A stretch of 64,000 nt of DNA, taken from NCBI RefSeq assembly GCF_900659635.1, contig NZ_CAACVB010000013.1:1-64000 (forward strand), written 5' to 3'. The DNA comes from Actinomadura roseirufa (lineage in GTDB: Bacteria; Actinomycetota; Actinomycetes; Streptosporangiales; Streptosporangiaceae). A program made the translations under genes and the position numbers. Shown here piece after piece: positions 37,836 through 46,384 of this stretch (positions are counted from its first letter, which is position 1; each line of letters opens with the position of its first letter). The notes under the pieces were generated by a model. It ran no database searches. It worked only from the letters and a program-made list of their open reading frames with translations, and was not told the origin of the DNA.

Positions 37836-39092
37836 CTACGCCTCGTCGTCGGCGCCGGGGAAGATGCGGTCCATGGCGGTCGCGCCCTCCTCCATGACCG
37901 GCTGGATCTGGAGCCGGTACACCTTCTCGGTCACCGCGGTGCCGTTGTGGCCGACCAGCCGGGAGATGTGCTCCACGGCCATGCCGTTGGCCGACAGCAC
38001 CGAGACGAAGCTGTGCCGCATCTCGCGCGGCGTCCACTCGGCCTCGTCCAGGCCGGCCCGCTTGATGACCCGGCGGAACTCGCGCCGGACGTTCCCGGCG
38101 CTCTTCTTGGTGCCGTGGCGGGTGCCGAACACCAGGTGCTCGCCTTCGCCCGGCGTGAGGCCGCGTGCGCTGAGGTCGTCCCACAGAGCGGCCAGGACGA
38201 GGGCGCACAGCCGGGGGAGTTTGAGTGTCCGGCGCGATTTGGGGGTCTTGGTGTCTCCGGTGGCGCGCACCGAACGCCAGACGTACAGCGCGAACTCGTC
38301 ATGCTCCCAGCCGGCCTCGGTGACCGGACGCCATTGCTCCCGCTCGGCCTCATAGGCGACGACATGCGACCAGGTCAGTCCGCGCAGCTCTTCGGTGCGG
38401 GCCCCGGTGAGAAGTGAGAGGACTACGTACGCGCGTAGCCAGGGTTTGGCGCTCTCGGCCGCCTCCAGTACTGCTTCGGCCTGGGCCATGGTCAGGGACT
38501 TGGACGGACGTCCGGTCCGGCCTTGGGGGAGTTCGCAGAGCATGACCACGTTCCGCTTCACTTTGTCGCGGGCTTGGGCGCGGGCCACCGACCGTTTGAG
38601 GATGGAGCGGAGCTCCTGCAGTGTCCGCGTGCTGACCCGCTCAGCCTCGCGAGCCAGCCACTGGTCGACGTCGTCGGCGGACAACTCGCGGAGCTTGCGC
38701 GCGCCCAGCTCGGGGATGACGTGCTTGCGGGCGAGGATCCGCTTGGTGTTGACGGTGTTGGCCGCCCGTCCGCTGAGACCGTATTGCAACCAGTTCTCAA
38801 CGGCCTGGGCGACGGTGTACCTGGTGTCCTCGCTCGGCAGGCCGTCCTCGCGATCGCGCAGCTTGGCCTGCAGCTTCTTGAGCGCCTTGGTCTTGCTCTT
38901 GTCGCTGGCCGTCCGGACGATGCGTTTGCCGGCGGGCGTGTACCCGATCGTGAGCTCGGCGATCCAGCGCTGCCGACTCTCGCTCCACCGCAGGCCGCCA
39001 TCGCCTCGCGGCCGCCGCTTGGACTCGCCGAGTCGCTTGTTCTGGCCGCTCTCGTCGGAGCCGTCGGGGGCAGGCGGGACGTGCTCGGGCAT
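37836..39092 (-). CDS. int: tyrosine-type site-specific integrase
   Basis: The 418-residue recombinase has an N-terminal AP2-like arm-binding part (RWIAELTIGYTPAGKRIVRT), a SAM-like core-binding domain (about 90-180) and the catalytic domain with Arg in TGARTEEL, the R-H pair in TPREMRHSF, GH in LVGHNG and the Tyr in EKVYR. It integrates the element into tRNA-Val. I chose ATG 39092 because GGAGG lies eight bases upstream; longer starts reach into the nested inverted repeat. Its 3' end lies about 95 bases from attL, the usual arrangement. Confidence 0.9.
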   Translation of the reverse strand: MPEHVPPAPDGSDESGQNKRLGESKRRPRGDGGLRWSESRQRWIAELTIGYTPAGKRIVRTASDKSKTKALKKLQAKLRDREDGLPSEDTRYTVAQAVENWLQYGLSGRAANTVNTKRILARKHVIPELGARKLRELSADDVDQWLAREAERVSTRTLQELRSILKRSVARAQARDKVKRNVVMLCELPQGRTGRPSKSLTMAQAEAVLEAAESAKPWLRAYVVLSLLTGARTEELRGLTWSHVVAYEAEREQWRPVTEAGWEHDEFALYVWRSVRATGDTKTPKSRRTLKLPRLCALVLAALWDDLSARGLTPGEGEHLVFGTRHGTKKSAGNVRREFRRVIKRAGLDEAEWTPREMRHSFVSVLSANGMAVEHISRLVGHNGTAVTEKVYRLQIQPVMEEGATAMDRIFPGADDEA

Positions 39093-39158
39093 GGGTGGTT
39101 CCTCCATGTGTGATCGTCGCTGTGCGTGAGTGCTCTCGGGGTCTGAGCGGCGTCCGGG

Positions 39159-39224
39159 GGCCTGCATGCCTGCAGGAAATGCAGAACAATTGATTTCTCT
39201 GCATTACTTGCAGGCATGCAGGCC
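39159..39224. repeat. nested inverted repeats between integrase and replication gene
   Basis: A 16-bp perfect inverted repeat (39159-39174 with 39209-39224, GGCCTGCATGCCTGCA type) encloses a second 8-bp pair (39178-39185 with 39198-39205) around an AT-rich centre. It separates int from the DUF3987 gene. Candidates are a replication or transfer origin, or an operator for the element's regulator. Confidence 0.65.
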
Positions 39225-39225
39225 C

Positions 39226-40425
39226 TCAGACGCGCGTTCGGCCGCCAGGGTCGTGACTCTGCGTAGCGGGCGTGTGGGGCGGGCAGCACGTCTGTGCCGG
39301 GTCGTGAAGGGCTTCGGGATGTACCTCGTACAGCGAGGCACGGGCTCGTCCGGGGCCGCTGCCGCGAGGGGGCGACGGGAGACGGCGGATCCAGCCGTGC
39401 GCCTCTAGCAGCCGCACCCCGGGATCAAGGTCTGCGACCTTGCGGAAGCGGGGCCTGAGGGCTTGGACGGCGTCGCTGGCGGTGAAGCGGTGAATGCCGG
39501 TGCGCGCGATCCAGTCGCGCAGGGCGCGGGCGTCGGCGAGGTCGGGGTCGGCGCCGATGAGGTCGTAGGCGGCCTGGGCGTGGGTGAGGAAGTAGTCGCC
39601 GATGTGGCGGGCGCGGGCGAAGGTGTCGGCGGTGATGGGCTGGTGCCAGGTGCCGTGGTGGTGCTGGGCGAGGTGGAGCAGGCCGGCGATGCGGACGATG
39701 GCGCCGGGGTATTTGCCGCCCCAGTCGTGCATGTGGGCCAGGTCGTTGCCGGGGCGGTAGCGGGGCTCGGTTTCGCGCAGCAGCTCTTGCACGGCGGCGA
39801 TCGCCTGGTCGTCGAAGGACACGGCGATCGGCTCGGGGAGGCCGTGCAGCCGGGTGATGAGGTTGGTCAGGGTGGTGGCGTAGGTCTGGGCGACGTGTGC
39901 CGGGATGAGGTCGGGAGAGGCGTCACGGTAGCCCAGCAGCGACGCGGGAACGGAGTACAGGATCCGTCCAAGCAGCCCCTGACCGCGGAATTGCGGGGTG
40001 TCGGCGAGACCGGCCAGGACGTCGGGCTGGGTGCAGACTCCGAGAGTGACGTGCGCGGATTCGATGAGTTCGGAAGGGCGTCCGACGCGGTCGATGCGCA
40101 TGCCCTCACCGGCGTGGCCGTGTTTCAGAACGGCGAAGTTCGGTGCGCCGCTGTAGCGGCCGGCGGCGATGGAGAAGATCTCTCCCTCCGGCGACAGCAC
40201 CGCCATGCGCCCCGCCTGCTGGGCCAGCAGAGAAGTGAGGACTTCGGGGGTGGCGTCGTCGGAGAACAGCCGCGGCTCGGCGGGAACCTGCAGCTCCTCC
40301 AGGCGTTCGGCGGCGATGCGGGCGTCGGCCAGGTGCTGCTCGCGGACGATGGCATCGATGGCGTTGATGGCCGCCTTCTCGGCCTTGTCCATGTCGGCCT
40401 CGGCGACGCGGCGCTGCAGCGCTAT
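39226..40425 (-). pseudogene. DUF3987-type (YfjI-like) replication protein, 5'-truncated
   Basis: About 400 residues of a DUF3987 protein are intact in frame, including AGRMAVLSPEGEIFSIAAGRYSG, a GQGLLGRILYSVP segment, and a GKYPGAIVRIAGLLHLA helix that are typical of this family of element-borne primase-helicase-like proteins. Full proteins are longer at the N-terminus, where the ATPase Walker A lies; here homology ends near 40416-40425 and the DNA continues directly into a GntR gene on the other strand. No good start lies upstream. I infer a deletion that removed the 5' parts of both genes. A weakly expressed fragment cannot be excluded. Confidence 0.7.
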
Positions 40426-41116
40426 CCGTGGCACATACGGGCCCGGAGCCGCCCTGCCGAGTCAGCCCGAGTTGGCGCGAAAGTACGGGCTGAATCAGAC
40501 TTCGATCAATCGGGCCATCGGTGTGCTGGAATCCGAGGGCCTCATCCGGACCGAGCGGGGCGTGGGCTCGTTCGTCCTCGACATCCCGACGGTCAAGCGA
40601 GTCCGCCGGATCCCCTCTCGCGGTCCAGGAACCGGCAGCAGCTTCGCCGAAGAGATGAAAAAGGCTGGCCTAACGCCTCGCACCGAACTCAAGCAAGCGG
40701 AGGCCATCAAGCCACCCGCCGAAGTGGCAGAGCGGTTGAATCTCGATGAAGGCGAACTGACTCTGATTCGAAAGCGCCACATGTTCGCCGACAACCGCCC
40801 AGTTCAAATAGCCGCGTCCTACGTGCCGATGTCGATCGCTGGCGACGTGAGCATCGCGTTCCCCGACACTGGGCCAACAGGGCTATACCAGCGACTGGCG
40901 GAACGCGGTCACCACGTCGTCCGTTTCGCGGAGGAGATCGAGTCTCGCCGACCGACAGAGGAAGAGGCAGACTTCCTCCTGATCAGCTCAGCGCAACACG
41001 TCCTAGAGGTCACCCGTTTCGCTTTGGATCGAGTGGGCAAGCCTCTTGAGATCGTGCTCAACGTCTTCCCGAGCCAGCTATGGAAGCTGACCTATGAATG
41101 GACGGCTGAAGAGTGA
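40424..41116 (+). pseudogene. KorSA-like GntR/UTRA regulator, 5'-truncated
   Basis: In frame from about 40424 the sequence encodes RGTYGPGAALPSQPELAR and NQTSINRAIGVLESEGLI, the last two helices of a GntR winged helix, then a UTRA domain to the stop at 41116. The first helix and any natural start are absent; the frame runs upstream into antisense of the DUF3987 gene, where ATGs (for example near 40391) could only give a fused protein. KorSA-type regulators control replication and transfer genes in pSAM2-like elements. Its stop overlaps the Nudix start (GTGA), so the original operon order kor-nud is kept. Confidence 0.7.
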
Positions 41117-41547
41117 AATCGGACAACGGCCTTCCTCTGCACTCGGTCAGTGTTTCTGGCATCGTCAGGCGCGCTGACGGCCGCATCCTAGCGATCAAAC
41201 GCGCAGACGACGGCCGCTGGGTTCCACCTGGGGGCGTTCTGGAGTTGAACGAGACGCCGTTCGAAGGCGTAGTTCGGGAAGTACTAGAAGAGACTGGCGT
41301 GAGGGTCGAACCCGAACGCCTGACCGGCGTGTACAAGAACATGAACCGGGGAGTGGTTTCCTTGGCCATCTTGTGTACACCGATTGAGGGAATTCCCCAT
41401 ACCACGGAGGAAGCCGTATCGGTGGCCTGGCTGCTGCCCGCTGAGGCTATCGAAACCATGCCAGAAGCCCGCGCAGTCCGCGTGACGGATGCACTTCGGG
41501 ATGGCGGCCCCTTCGTGCGAGTCCACGATGGAACTTCCCTACTGTGA
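41113..41547 (+). CDS. Nudix hydrolase of the element
   Basis: The 144-residue protein has a complete Nudix box GGVLELNETPFEGVVREVLEETGV (G-x5-E-x7-REV-x-EE-x-G, about 40-62). Nudix enzymes hydrolyse nucleoside diphosphate derivatives. nud genes next to kor genes are a known feature of actinomycete AICEs, where a signalling role was proposed. The GTG start overlaps the GntR stop, and its own stop overlaps the GTG of a second Nudix gene. Codon use is less GC-biased than in the host genes around the element. Confidence 0.85.
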   Translation: MKSDNGLPLHSVSVSGIVRRADGRILAIKRADDGRWVPPGGVLELNETPFEGVVREVLEETGVRVEPERLTGVYKNMNRGVVSLAILCTPIEGIPHTTEEAVSVAWLLPAEAIETMPEARAVRVTDALRDGGPFVRVHDGTSLL

Positions 41548-42113
41548 CTGCTGAAAGTCGCCATTCCGCCAGCGCGGCAGGCGTGTCGTCGGCGACCAGG
41601 GCTGCGCCCTTCTGATCAAGCGCCGTGACAACGGCCACTGGGACGCACCCGACGACGTCTTGGAGCAAGACGAGGACATCGTCACGAGCCCTCGCCGCGA
41701 GGTCCAGGAGGAGATTGGCTTAGATGTGGCGCCGACCGCCCTGACCGGTGTCTACAAGAACATGACGCGTGGCATCGTGGCCATGGTCTTTCGCTGCAAG
41801 GCCGCACCCGGCTCCCTCCGAGAGTTTCGACGAGACCACCGCCTTCCGCTGGGTCACAGTCGACGAGGCGACCGAACTGGCCGACGAAGCCTTCGCCATC
41901 CGAGTCCAAGATGCCCTGACCACGCACTCGGCCGTGTCCATCGCCGCCATGGATAGCGCCTGCGAGGCGACCCCGATCTTCGAGGGCTACGGCTTCATGA
42001 AGGAGTACGCGGAGGGCCGCTTCTACTGCGATGCCAAGATCTTCGCGGTCGGCAAGAGCACCTCCGTGGTCCAGCGGATACTGATCGCCCACGGTCTGCC
42101 TGCGTTGTCCTGA
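41544..42113 (+). pseudogene. second Nudix gene, frameshifted and with a damaged Nudix box
   Basis: The DNA continues from GTG 41544 in one frame (VTAESRHSASAAGV), switches near 41590 to another (VVGDQGCALLIKRRDNGHW... up to about 41810), and switches again to a third that ends at 42113 (ETTAFRWVTVDEATELADEAF...). It parallels the intact Nudix protein (RRDNGHWDAPDDVLE against RADDGRWVPPGGVLE; TGVYKNM in both), so the two arose by duplication or pair together. The first Gly-Gly of the box is replaced by Asp-Asp. The C-terminal 55 residues (ATPIFEGYGFMKEYAEG) extend past the paralogue. Confidence 0.75.
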
Positions 42114-42139
42114 CAAGCCGGACCAATCCCCGCAATACT
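42110..42139 (+). promoter_or_regulatory. predicted promoter of the NACHT gene
   Basis: A -35-like CTGACA (42110-42115) and a -10-like AATACT (42134-42139) are separated by 18 bases, and GGGGGA precedes ATG 42166. The NACHT gene could thus be expressed independently of the broken genes upstream. Confidence 0.45.
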
Positions 42140-42165
42140 GGGGCCTCGCATCCACGGGGGATCTC

Positions 42166-45100
42166 ATGACAGTCGAAATGGCCGCCCTTGGGGTCGGCAG
42201 GGCGGTTGCACAACTTGCGCTGAGCCGCCTGCTCGGTGGACGTATGGACCGCAAATCCCCGTCCAAGGATCTCATCGACCTGGTCAAGACCGGTTTGCCG
42301 GACGACATCAAGCGCCGCCGCACCCAACGCCAGTTCGAGGACATCGCCGACTCGGTCGTGGAACGTCTGATGACGTTCGTGAACCACGAGTACCGCGGTC
42401 TGACCGACGGCGACCGCGAGGCGGCGATGCACGAGGTCGTTCTCACGCTGGAGGAGGCTGACCTGACCGACCAAGCCTTGTTCACCGACGACGCCGACCC
42501 GGTGAAGCTGGCCAGACGGCTACGGGCGACCGTTCCGGCCAGGCGGGTCGAGGCACAGCTGGGTGAGGCCGGGACGCGGCTCTATGACGTCGTCCTGGAC
42601 GAATGTTGCGACTGCCTGGCCCGTATCATCGTCCATCTGCCGCAGTTCCAGCCACGCGCGGCGGCGGAGACCCTTAGCAGGCTCACGGGGCTCGCTGACC
42701 AGGTCGCCGCCGTTCTCTCCCGGTTGCCGGCCCGTTCGCTGACCGCTCCCGAGGGCAGCTCGCACGACGAGGAGTTCACCCGCCGGTACCTCTCCTTGAT
42801 CAGTGAGAGCCTCGATACGCTCGAGCTGTTCGGTGTCCGGTTCGAGCGCTTCACCCGTCCACAGACCACGCTCAGCGTCGCCTACATCAGCCTGAATGTC
42901 TCCGACGAACGGGAGCGCCGCCCCGACGCGCGAGCGGTGCCCATCTCCGACTGGCGCGAGGACCACGGCAGGCGTGGGGCGGTCCGGGTCGAGTCTGCCC
43001 TGGCCGACCAGCGGCTGATGCTGATTCGCGGTGAGGCGGGCGGTGGCAAGAGCACGCTGTTGCGCTGGCTCGCGGTAACGGCGGCGCGTGGCGTGTTCAC
43101 CGGCGCGCTGGAGAACTGGAACGGCAGCGTCCCCCTCCTCATCAAGCTGCGAAACTACGCGGGCCAACCGCTCCCTCGGCCCGAGGAGCTCCTCGATCTG
43201 ACCGCCCCCAACTTGGCCGGAATCATGCCCAAGGGGTGGGTGCACCGGCACTTGTGGTCGGGCCGTGCATTGCTCCTAGTGGACGGGGTGGACGAGGTGA
43301 CCGCATCCCAACGCGCCGCCGTACGGCAATGGCTGAAAGGTTTTATCGCTGATTTTCCCAACATCCGAGTCGTGGTCACCTCCCGTCCCGCCGCCGCCAC
43401 CTCCGACTGGCTGCGTGCCGAAGGTTTTTCAGCAATTTTTCTCGAACAACTGGGACCGGCCGAACTTCGCGCGCTGATCGAACATTGGCATCGGGCTGTA
43501 CGTGATTGCGCCGATCTCCCATGCGAGCCGGAAAAATTGCCGACCTACGAGGCTCGATTGCTGGCGAGGATGGAGGCCACGCCACATTTGCGCGTGCTCG
43601 CGTCCTCGCCATTACTGGCGGCCATGCTCTGCGCCCTCAACCTCGACCGGGAAACACTGCCGCGTGATCGCATGAGCCTGTACGGAGCCGCGCTCGAACT
43701 CCTCCTAGAGACGCGCGATGCTAAACGCAACATCCCCAGCGCTTCGGATATCTCGCTGCCACGCGACCAGAGGATTCATATCCTTCAGGCGCTGGCGTGG
43801 CATCTGTCCGTGAGTAAACGGGTCGAGCTCCCCAAGAGCACTGCCCAGCAAGTGATCGAAGAGCGGCTCGTCGGCATGCCTGGCGTCCGGGCGGACGCCA
43901 CCGCGGTCCTAAATCACCTTCTGCAACGCAGCGGGGTGATCCGCGAGCCGGTGCCGGGACGGATGGACTTCGCGCATCGGACCGTCCAGGAATACCTGAC
44001 AGCCAAGCAGCTCGCCGACCTCGGTGACATGGAGCTGCTCATCGGCAATGCCCACCGCGACCAGTGGCGGGAGACCGTCATCATGGCCGCCGGACACGCC
44101 AACGAGCCGCTCCGGCAGGAGCTGATCACCGGGCTTCTCGACCGGGCGATCGCGGAACGCAGGCGCTCACGGCAGCTCAAGCTGCTAGCGGTCGCCTGCC
44201 TTGAGACGCTGAAATCGATTCCGCGCGAACTCCAGGAGCGCCTGGACAACTGCCTGGCCGAGTTCGTCCCGCCGCGCGACGCCAACGCGGCGCGTTCGCT
44301 CGCGGCGGCGGGGGAGCCGGTGCTGTCCAGGCTGCCGGAACGGCTGGACGACCTCTCGGTGGCGGCCGCGTCGGCGAGCATCCGCACGGCCTATCTGATC
44401 AACGGTCCTGAGGCTCTGAACGTCCTCGCCCACTATGGGGACGACCCACGTCCGGGGGTTCAACAGCAACTCCAGCAGGCGTGGATCTATTTCGACCCAG
44501 AGCAGTATGCGCAACGAGTGCTGACCAAGGCTCCTCCCGGGAGAATGGTCAACATAAGTTCGCTGGGACAGCTCAACTCAGTTCCTCTACTCGGCCGCAA
44601 GACCGTCAATCTGAACGTATATGTCGATAGTCTGCCCAATTTTAGCTTTTTGCGGAATCATGCAGACGTGATTCGAAATCTCCGTATTGTTATAGACCCA
44701 GACGGGTTCGGCCCAGATTTTGCGCAACTACCCAACCTTCCGCAGTTGCGGGACTTTAGTTTGAGAATGCCAGGATTGATTGGCATAACTTTTGTGGATT
44801 CACTTCCAAGTCTAGAAACCATCCAACTTCCCTGCCTTGAGATCCAAGATCTCACGCCGTTGCAGAGACTTGGCAATTTGAAACAACTCGGAATCGAAGG
44901 GGCTCGGGATATCAATCCCAGTAGATTGCCAAGACTTGCTGACCTGACGGCACTGAACCTCAACTACACCAAAGCGACATGTGACCTCGCAGAGTTCGCC
45001 AATGCCGCTCCCAAGCTCCGCAGATTCCAGCTCGCATATTGTGACTGGATTCGTGATTTGACGGCGCTGGCAAATCTCCCGCTTAGCGAACTTTACCTGG

Positions 45101-45429
45101 CCGATAGCACGGGAATTTCCGATGTCACTCCGCTGGCAGAGCTGGAGGATCTTGAGGCTCTCAGCCTGCCCGACCTGCCCGTCCTCGACTTGAAACCGTT
45201 CTCGACACTGAAACGGTTGTCTACACTGTGGCTGGGTCTGTGCAAGCGGATACCGGACCTGACTCCGCTCGCACAACTGCCTCGCCTGCGTCTGCTCGAT
45301 ATCACTGGCCTCCCACCCGGCGTGGACGTGGAGCCGCTCGGTGCGAACCGGGAGTTGACTGTCCAGGTCTCGTCTGGCCAGGTGGTGCGAAATGCAGAGG
45401 CTCTGGGGCGTCGACTCGTGATGGTGTGA
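42166..45429 (+). CDS. NACHT NTPase with C-terminal leucine-rich repeats (NLR-like, putative antiphage)
   Basis: The 1087-residue protein has a helical N-terminal domain of about 280 residues, a NACHT NTPase domain with Walker A GEAGGGKST (289-297), Walker B LLLVDGVDE (about 368-376) and the sensor VVVTSRP (about 402), a winged-helix/helical region (to about 760), and a C-terminal region (about 830-1070) of leucine-rich repeats of the type L-x2-L-x2-L. No signal peptide is visible. Bacterial NACHT proteins of this build (bNACHT) are known to act as antiphage NLRs: the repeats sense, the NTPase oligomerises, the N-terminus is the effector. The N-terminal domain is not a nuclease, TIR or CARD I can recognise. 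It is the only intact cargo of the element. Confidence 0.85.
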   Translation: MTVEMAALGVGRAVAQLALSRLLGGRMDRKSPSKDLIDLVKTGLPDDIKRRRTQRQFEDIADSVVERLMTFVNHEYRGLTDGDREAAMHEVVLTLEEADLTDQALFTDDADPVKLARRLRATVPARRVEAQLGEAGTRLYDVVLDECCDCLARIIVHLPQFQPRAAAETLSRLTGLADQVAAVLSRLPARSLTAPEGSSHDEEFTRRYLSLISESLDTLELFGVRFERFTRPQTTLSVAYISLNVSDERERRPDARAVPISDWREDHGRRGAVRVESALADQRLMLIRGEAGGGKSTLLRWLAVTAARGVFTGALENWNGSVPLLIKLRNYAGQPLPRPEELLDLTAPNLAGIMPKGWVHRHLWSGRALLLVDGVDEVTASQRAAVRQWLKGFIADFPNIRVVVTSRPAAATSDWLRAEGFSAIFLEQLGPAELRALIEHWHRAVRDCADLPCEPEKLPTYEARLLARMEATPHLRVLASSPLLAAMLCALNLDRETLPRDRMSLYGAALELLLETRDAKRNIPSASDISLPRDQRIHILQALAWHLSVSKRVELPKSTAQQVIEERLVGMPGVRADATAVLNHLLQRSGVIREPVPGRMDFAHRTVQEYLTAKQLADLGDMELLIGNAHRDQWRETVIMAAGHANEPLRQELITGLLDRAIAERRRSRQLKLLAVACLETLKSIPRELQERLDNCLAEFVPPRDANAARSLAAAGEPVLSRLPERLDDLSVAAASASIRTAYLINGPEALNVLAHYGDDPRPGVQQQLQQAWIYFDPEQYAQRVLTKAPPGRMVNISSLGQLNSVPLLGRKTVNLNVYVDSLPNFSFLRNHADVIRNLRIVIDPDGFGPDFAQLPNLPQLRDFSLRMPGLIGITFVDSLPSLETIQLPCLEIQDLTPLQRLGNLKQLGIEGARDINPSRLPRLADLTALNLNYTKATCDLAEFANAAPKLRRFQLAYCDWIRDLTALANLPLSELYLADSTGISDVTPLAELEDLEALSLPDLPVLDLKPFSTLKRLSTLWLGLCKRIPDLTPLAQLPRLRLLDITGLPPGVDVEPLGANRELTVQVSSGQVVRNAEALGRRLVMV

Positions 45430-46155
45430 CGAGTCACCGATGAGTTGCGGGATCGGGATGGTCTGACTTGGTGACGGGCCGAACGGAGACCAGGAGGCGC
45501 GTACGTCATATCCGCCGTCATTCGAGGATGGATCACATCGTCCAGACCTGTATGGCTTAATCGCTTAGCTGATGGGCGTAACTGATGGGCGAGGTTGCGG
45601 ATGGCCAAGCCAGAGCGGTGCCGGCTTTGGCTGTACTCCTGAGCCTTAGCCGACCTGCGACCGCAGGCCACAGCTATTACCGAACGATCTATGGCAAAAT
45701 GCGCCCAAAGTGTTCGCTGGCCGGCTGGGCGAGACCCGCCCGGAGAGGCCGCATGCCCAGGCCCGGACCGACCGGCGGCGACCGCGAAGCGGGCGCCATT
45801 GAGAGTGCGGCGATACTTCTCAGCGGGCACTCGGGCGTGGGCCTGTGGTGCCCTCGGGGGCGTCGCCGCACCGAACGGGTGGGCTCTATGGGCAAGTCCG
45901 CTTGGTTCGAGTGCGGGCCAGGCGGAGAGCAGCACTATTAAGCAGGGCTGCTGCCTGGGCTGAATCGGTTGGTGCACGCACCCAGCACTTCAAGGCCCTG
46001 GGGGCCAAGGTGCTGAGGGTTGCACGCTGCCTCGGAGGTGAGTGGCTATCTGCGTGGCGATCGGCCAACACCTCTGCGGACGGGACTGGATGGCGCGGGA
46101 CTCTGGTGGCGAGGTGGTGGCCGTGTTGAACGTTGTCAGAGGGTGATCAGGATCA
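45430..46155. other. non-coding right end of the element
   Basis: About 725 bases between the NACHT gene and attR hold several short frames (for example 45585-45941 and 45691-45963) with no recognisable domain, no clear ribosome site and no conserved codon bias. I see no gene. It may contain integrase arm sites of attR or remains of deleted genes. Confidence 0.5.
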
Positions 46156-46203
46156 TTCACACCGAAGAGGCCACTGGTTCGAACCCAGTATCGCCCACCC
46201 CCA
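46156..46203. repeat. attR, 48-bp direct repeat of the tRNA-Val 3' part
   Basis: This copy is identical to 37693-37740 and carries the anticodon loop, T-arm and acceptor 3' strand of tRNA-Val without the 5' half. Flanking sequence differs on both sides, which fixes the repeat limits. Confidence 0.9.
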
Positions 46204-46384
46204 TGACACAGGCCCTCCCGCGCACTCGCGGCAGGGCTTGATTGATCAACTGGGAGGATTCTGGGAGATCATCTCCCTCCCACCCGAACGAGGCCACAAG
46301 AACGCCCCGGTCTTCTTCACTCTGAGTAGCCATGTGGTGGGGGTAGAGCAAGGCCCCATCCAGCCCCCACCAGCATGACGGCCG

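Larger units (their letters stand above)
37693..46203. mobile_element. integrated AICE-like element, reduced, with NACHT-LRR cargo
   Basis: Two perfect 48-bp repeats that start in the anticodon loop of tRNA-Val bound about 8.5 kb. Inside are a tyrosine integrase, a nested inverted repeat, a DUF3987-type gene without its 5' end, a KorSA-like GntR gene without its 5' end, a Nudix gene, a second, broken Nudix gene and an intact NACHT-LRR gene. Integrase, replication gene, kor-type regulator and nud gene are parts of actinomycete integrative and conjugative elements. The FtsK-like transfer gene, spd genes and a visible excisionase are missing, so it is probably immobile on its own. Confidence 0.85.

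Noticed and set aside
45585-46129. Several plus-strand frames between the NACHT gene and attR
   Set aside because: They overlap each other in different frames, with no ribosome site, no domain and no codon bias.
46157-46351. Minus-strand frame covering attR
   Set aside because: It is the translation of the tRNA-derived repeat with no support beyond openness.
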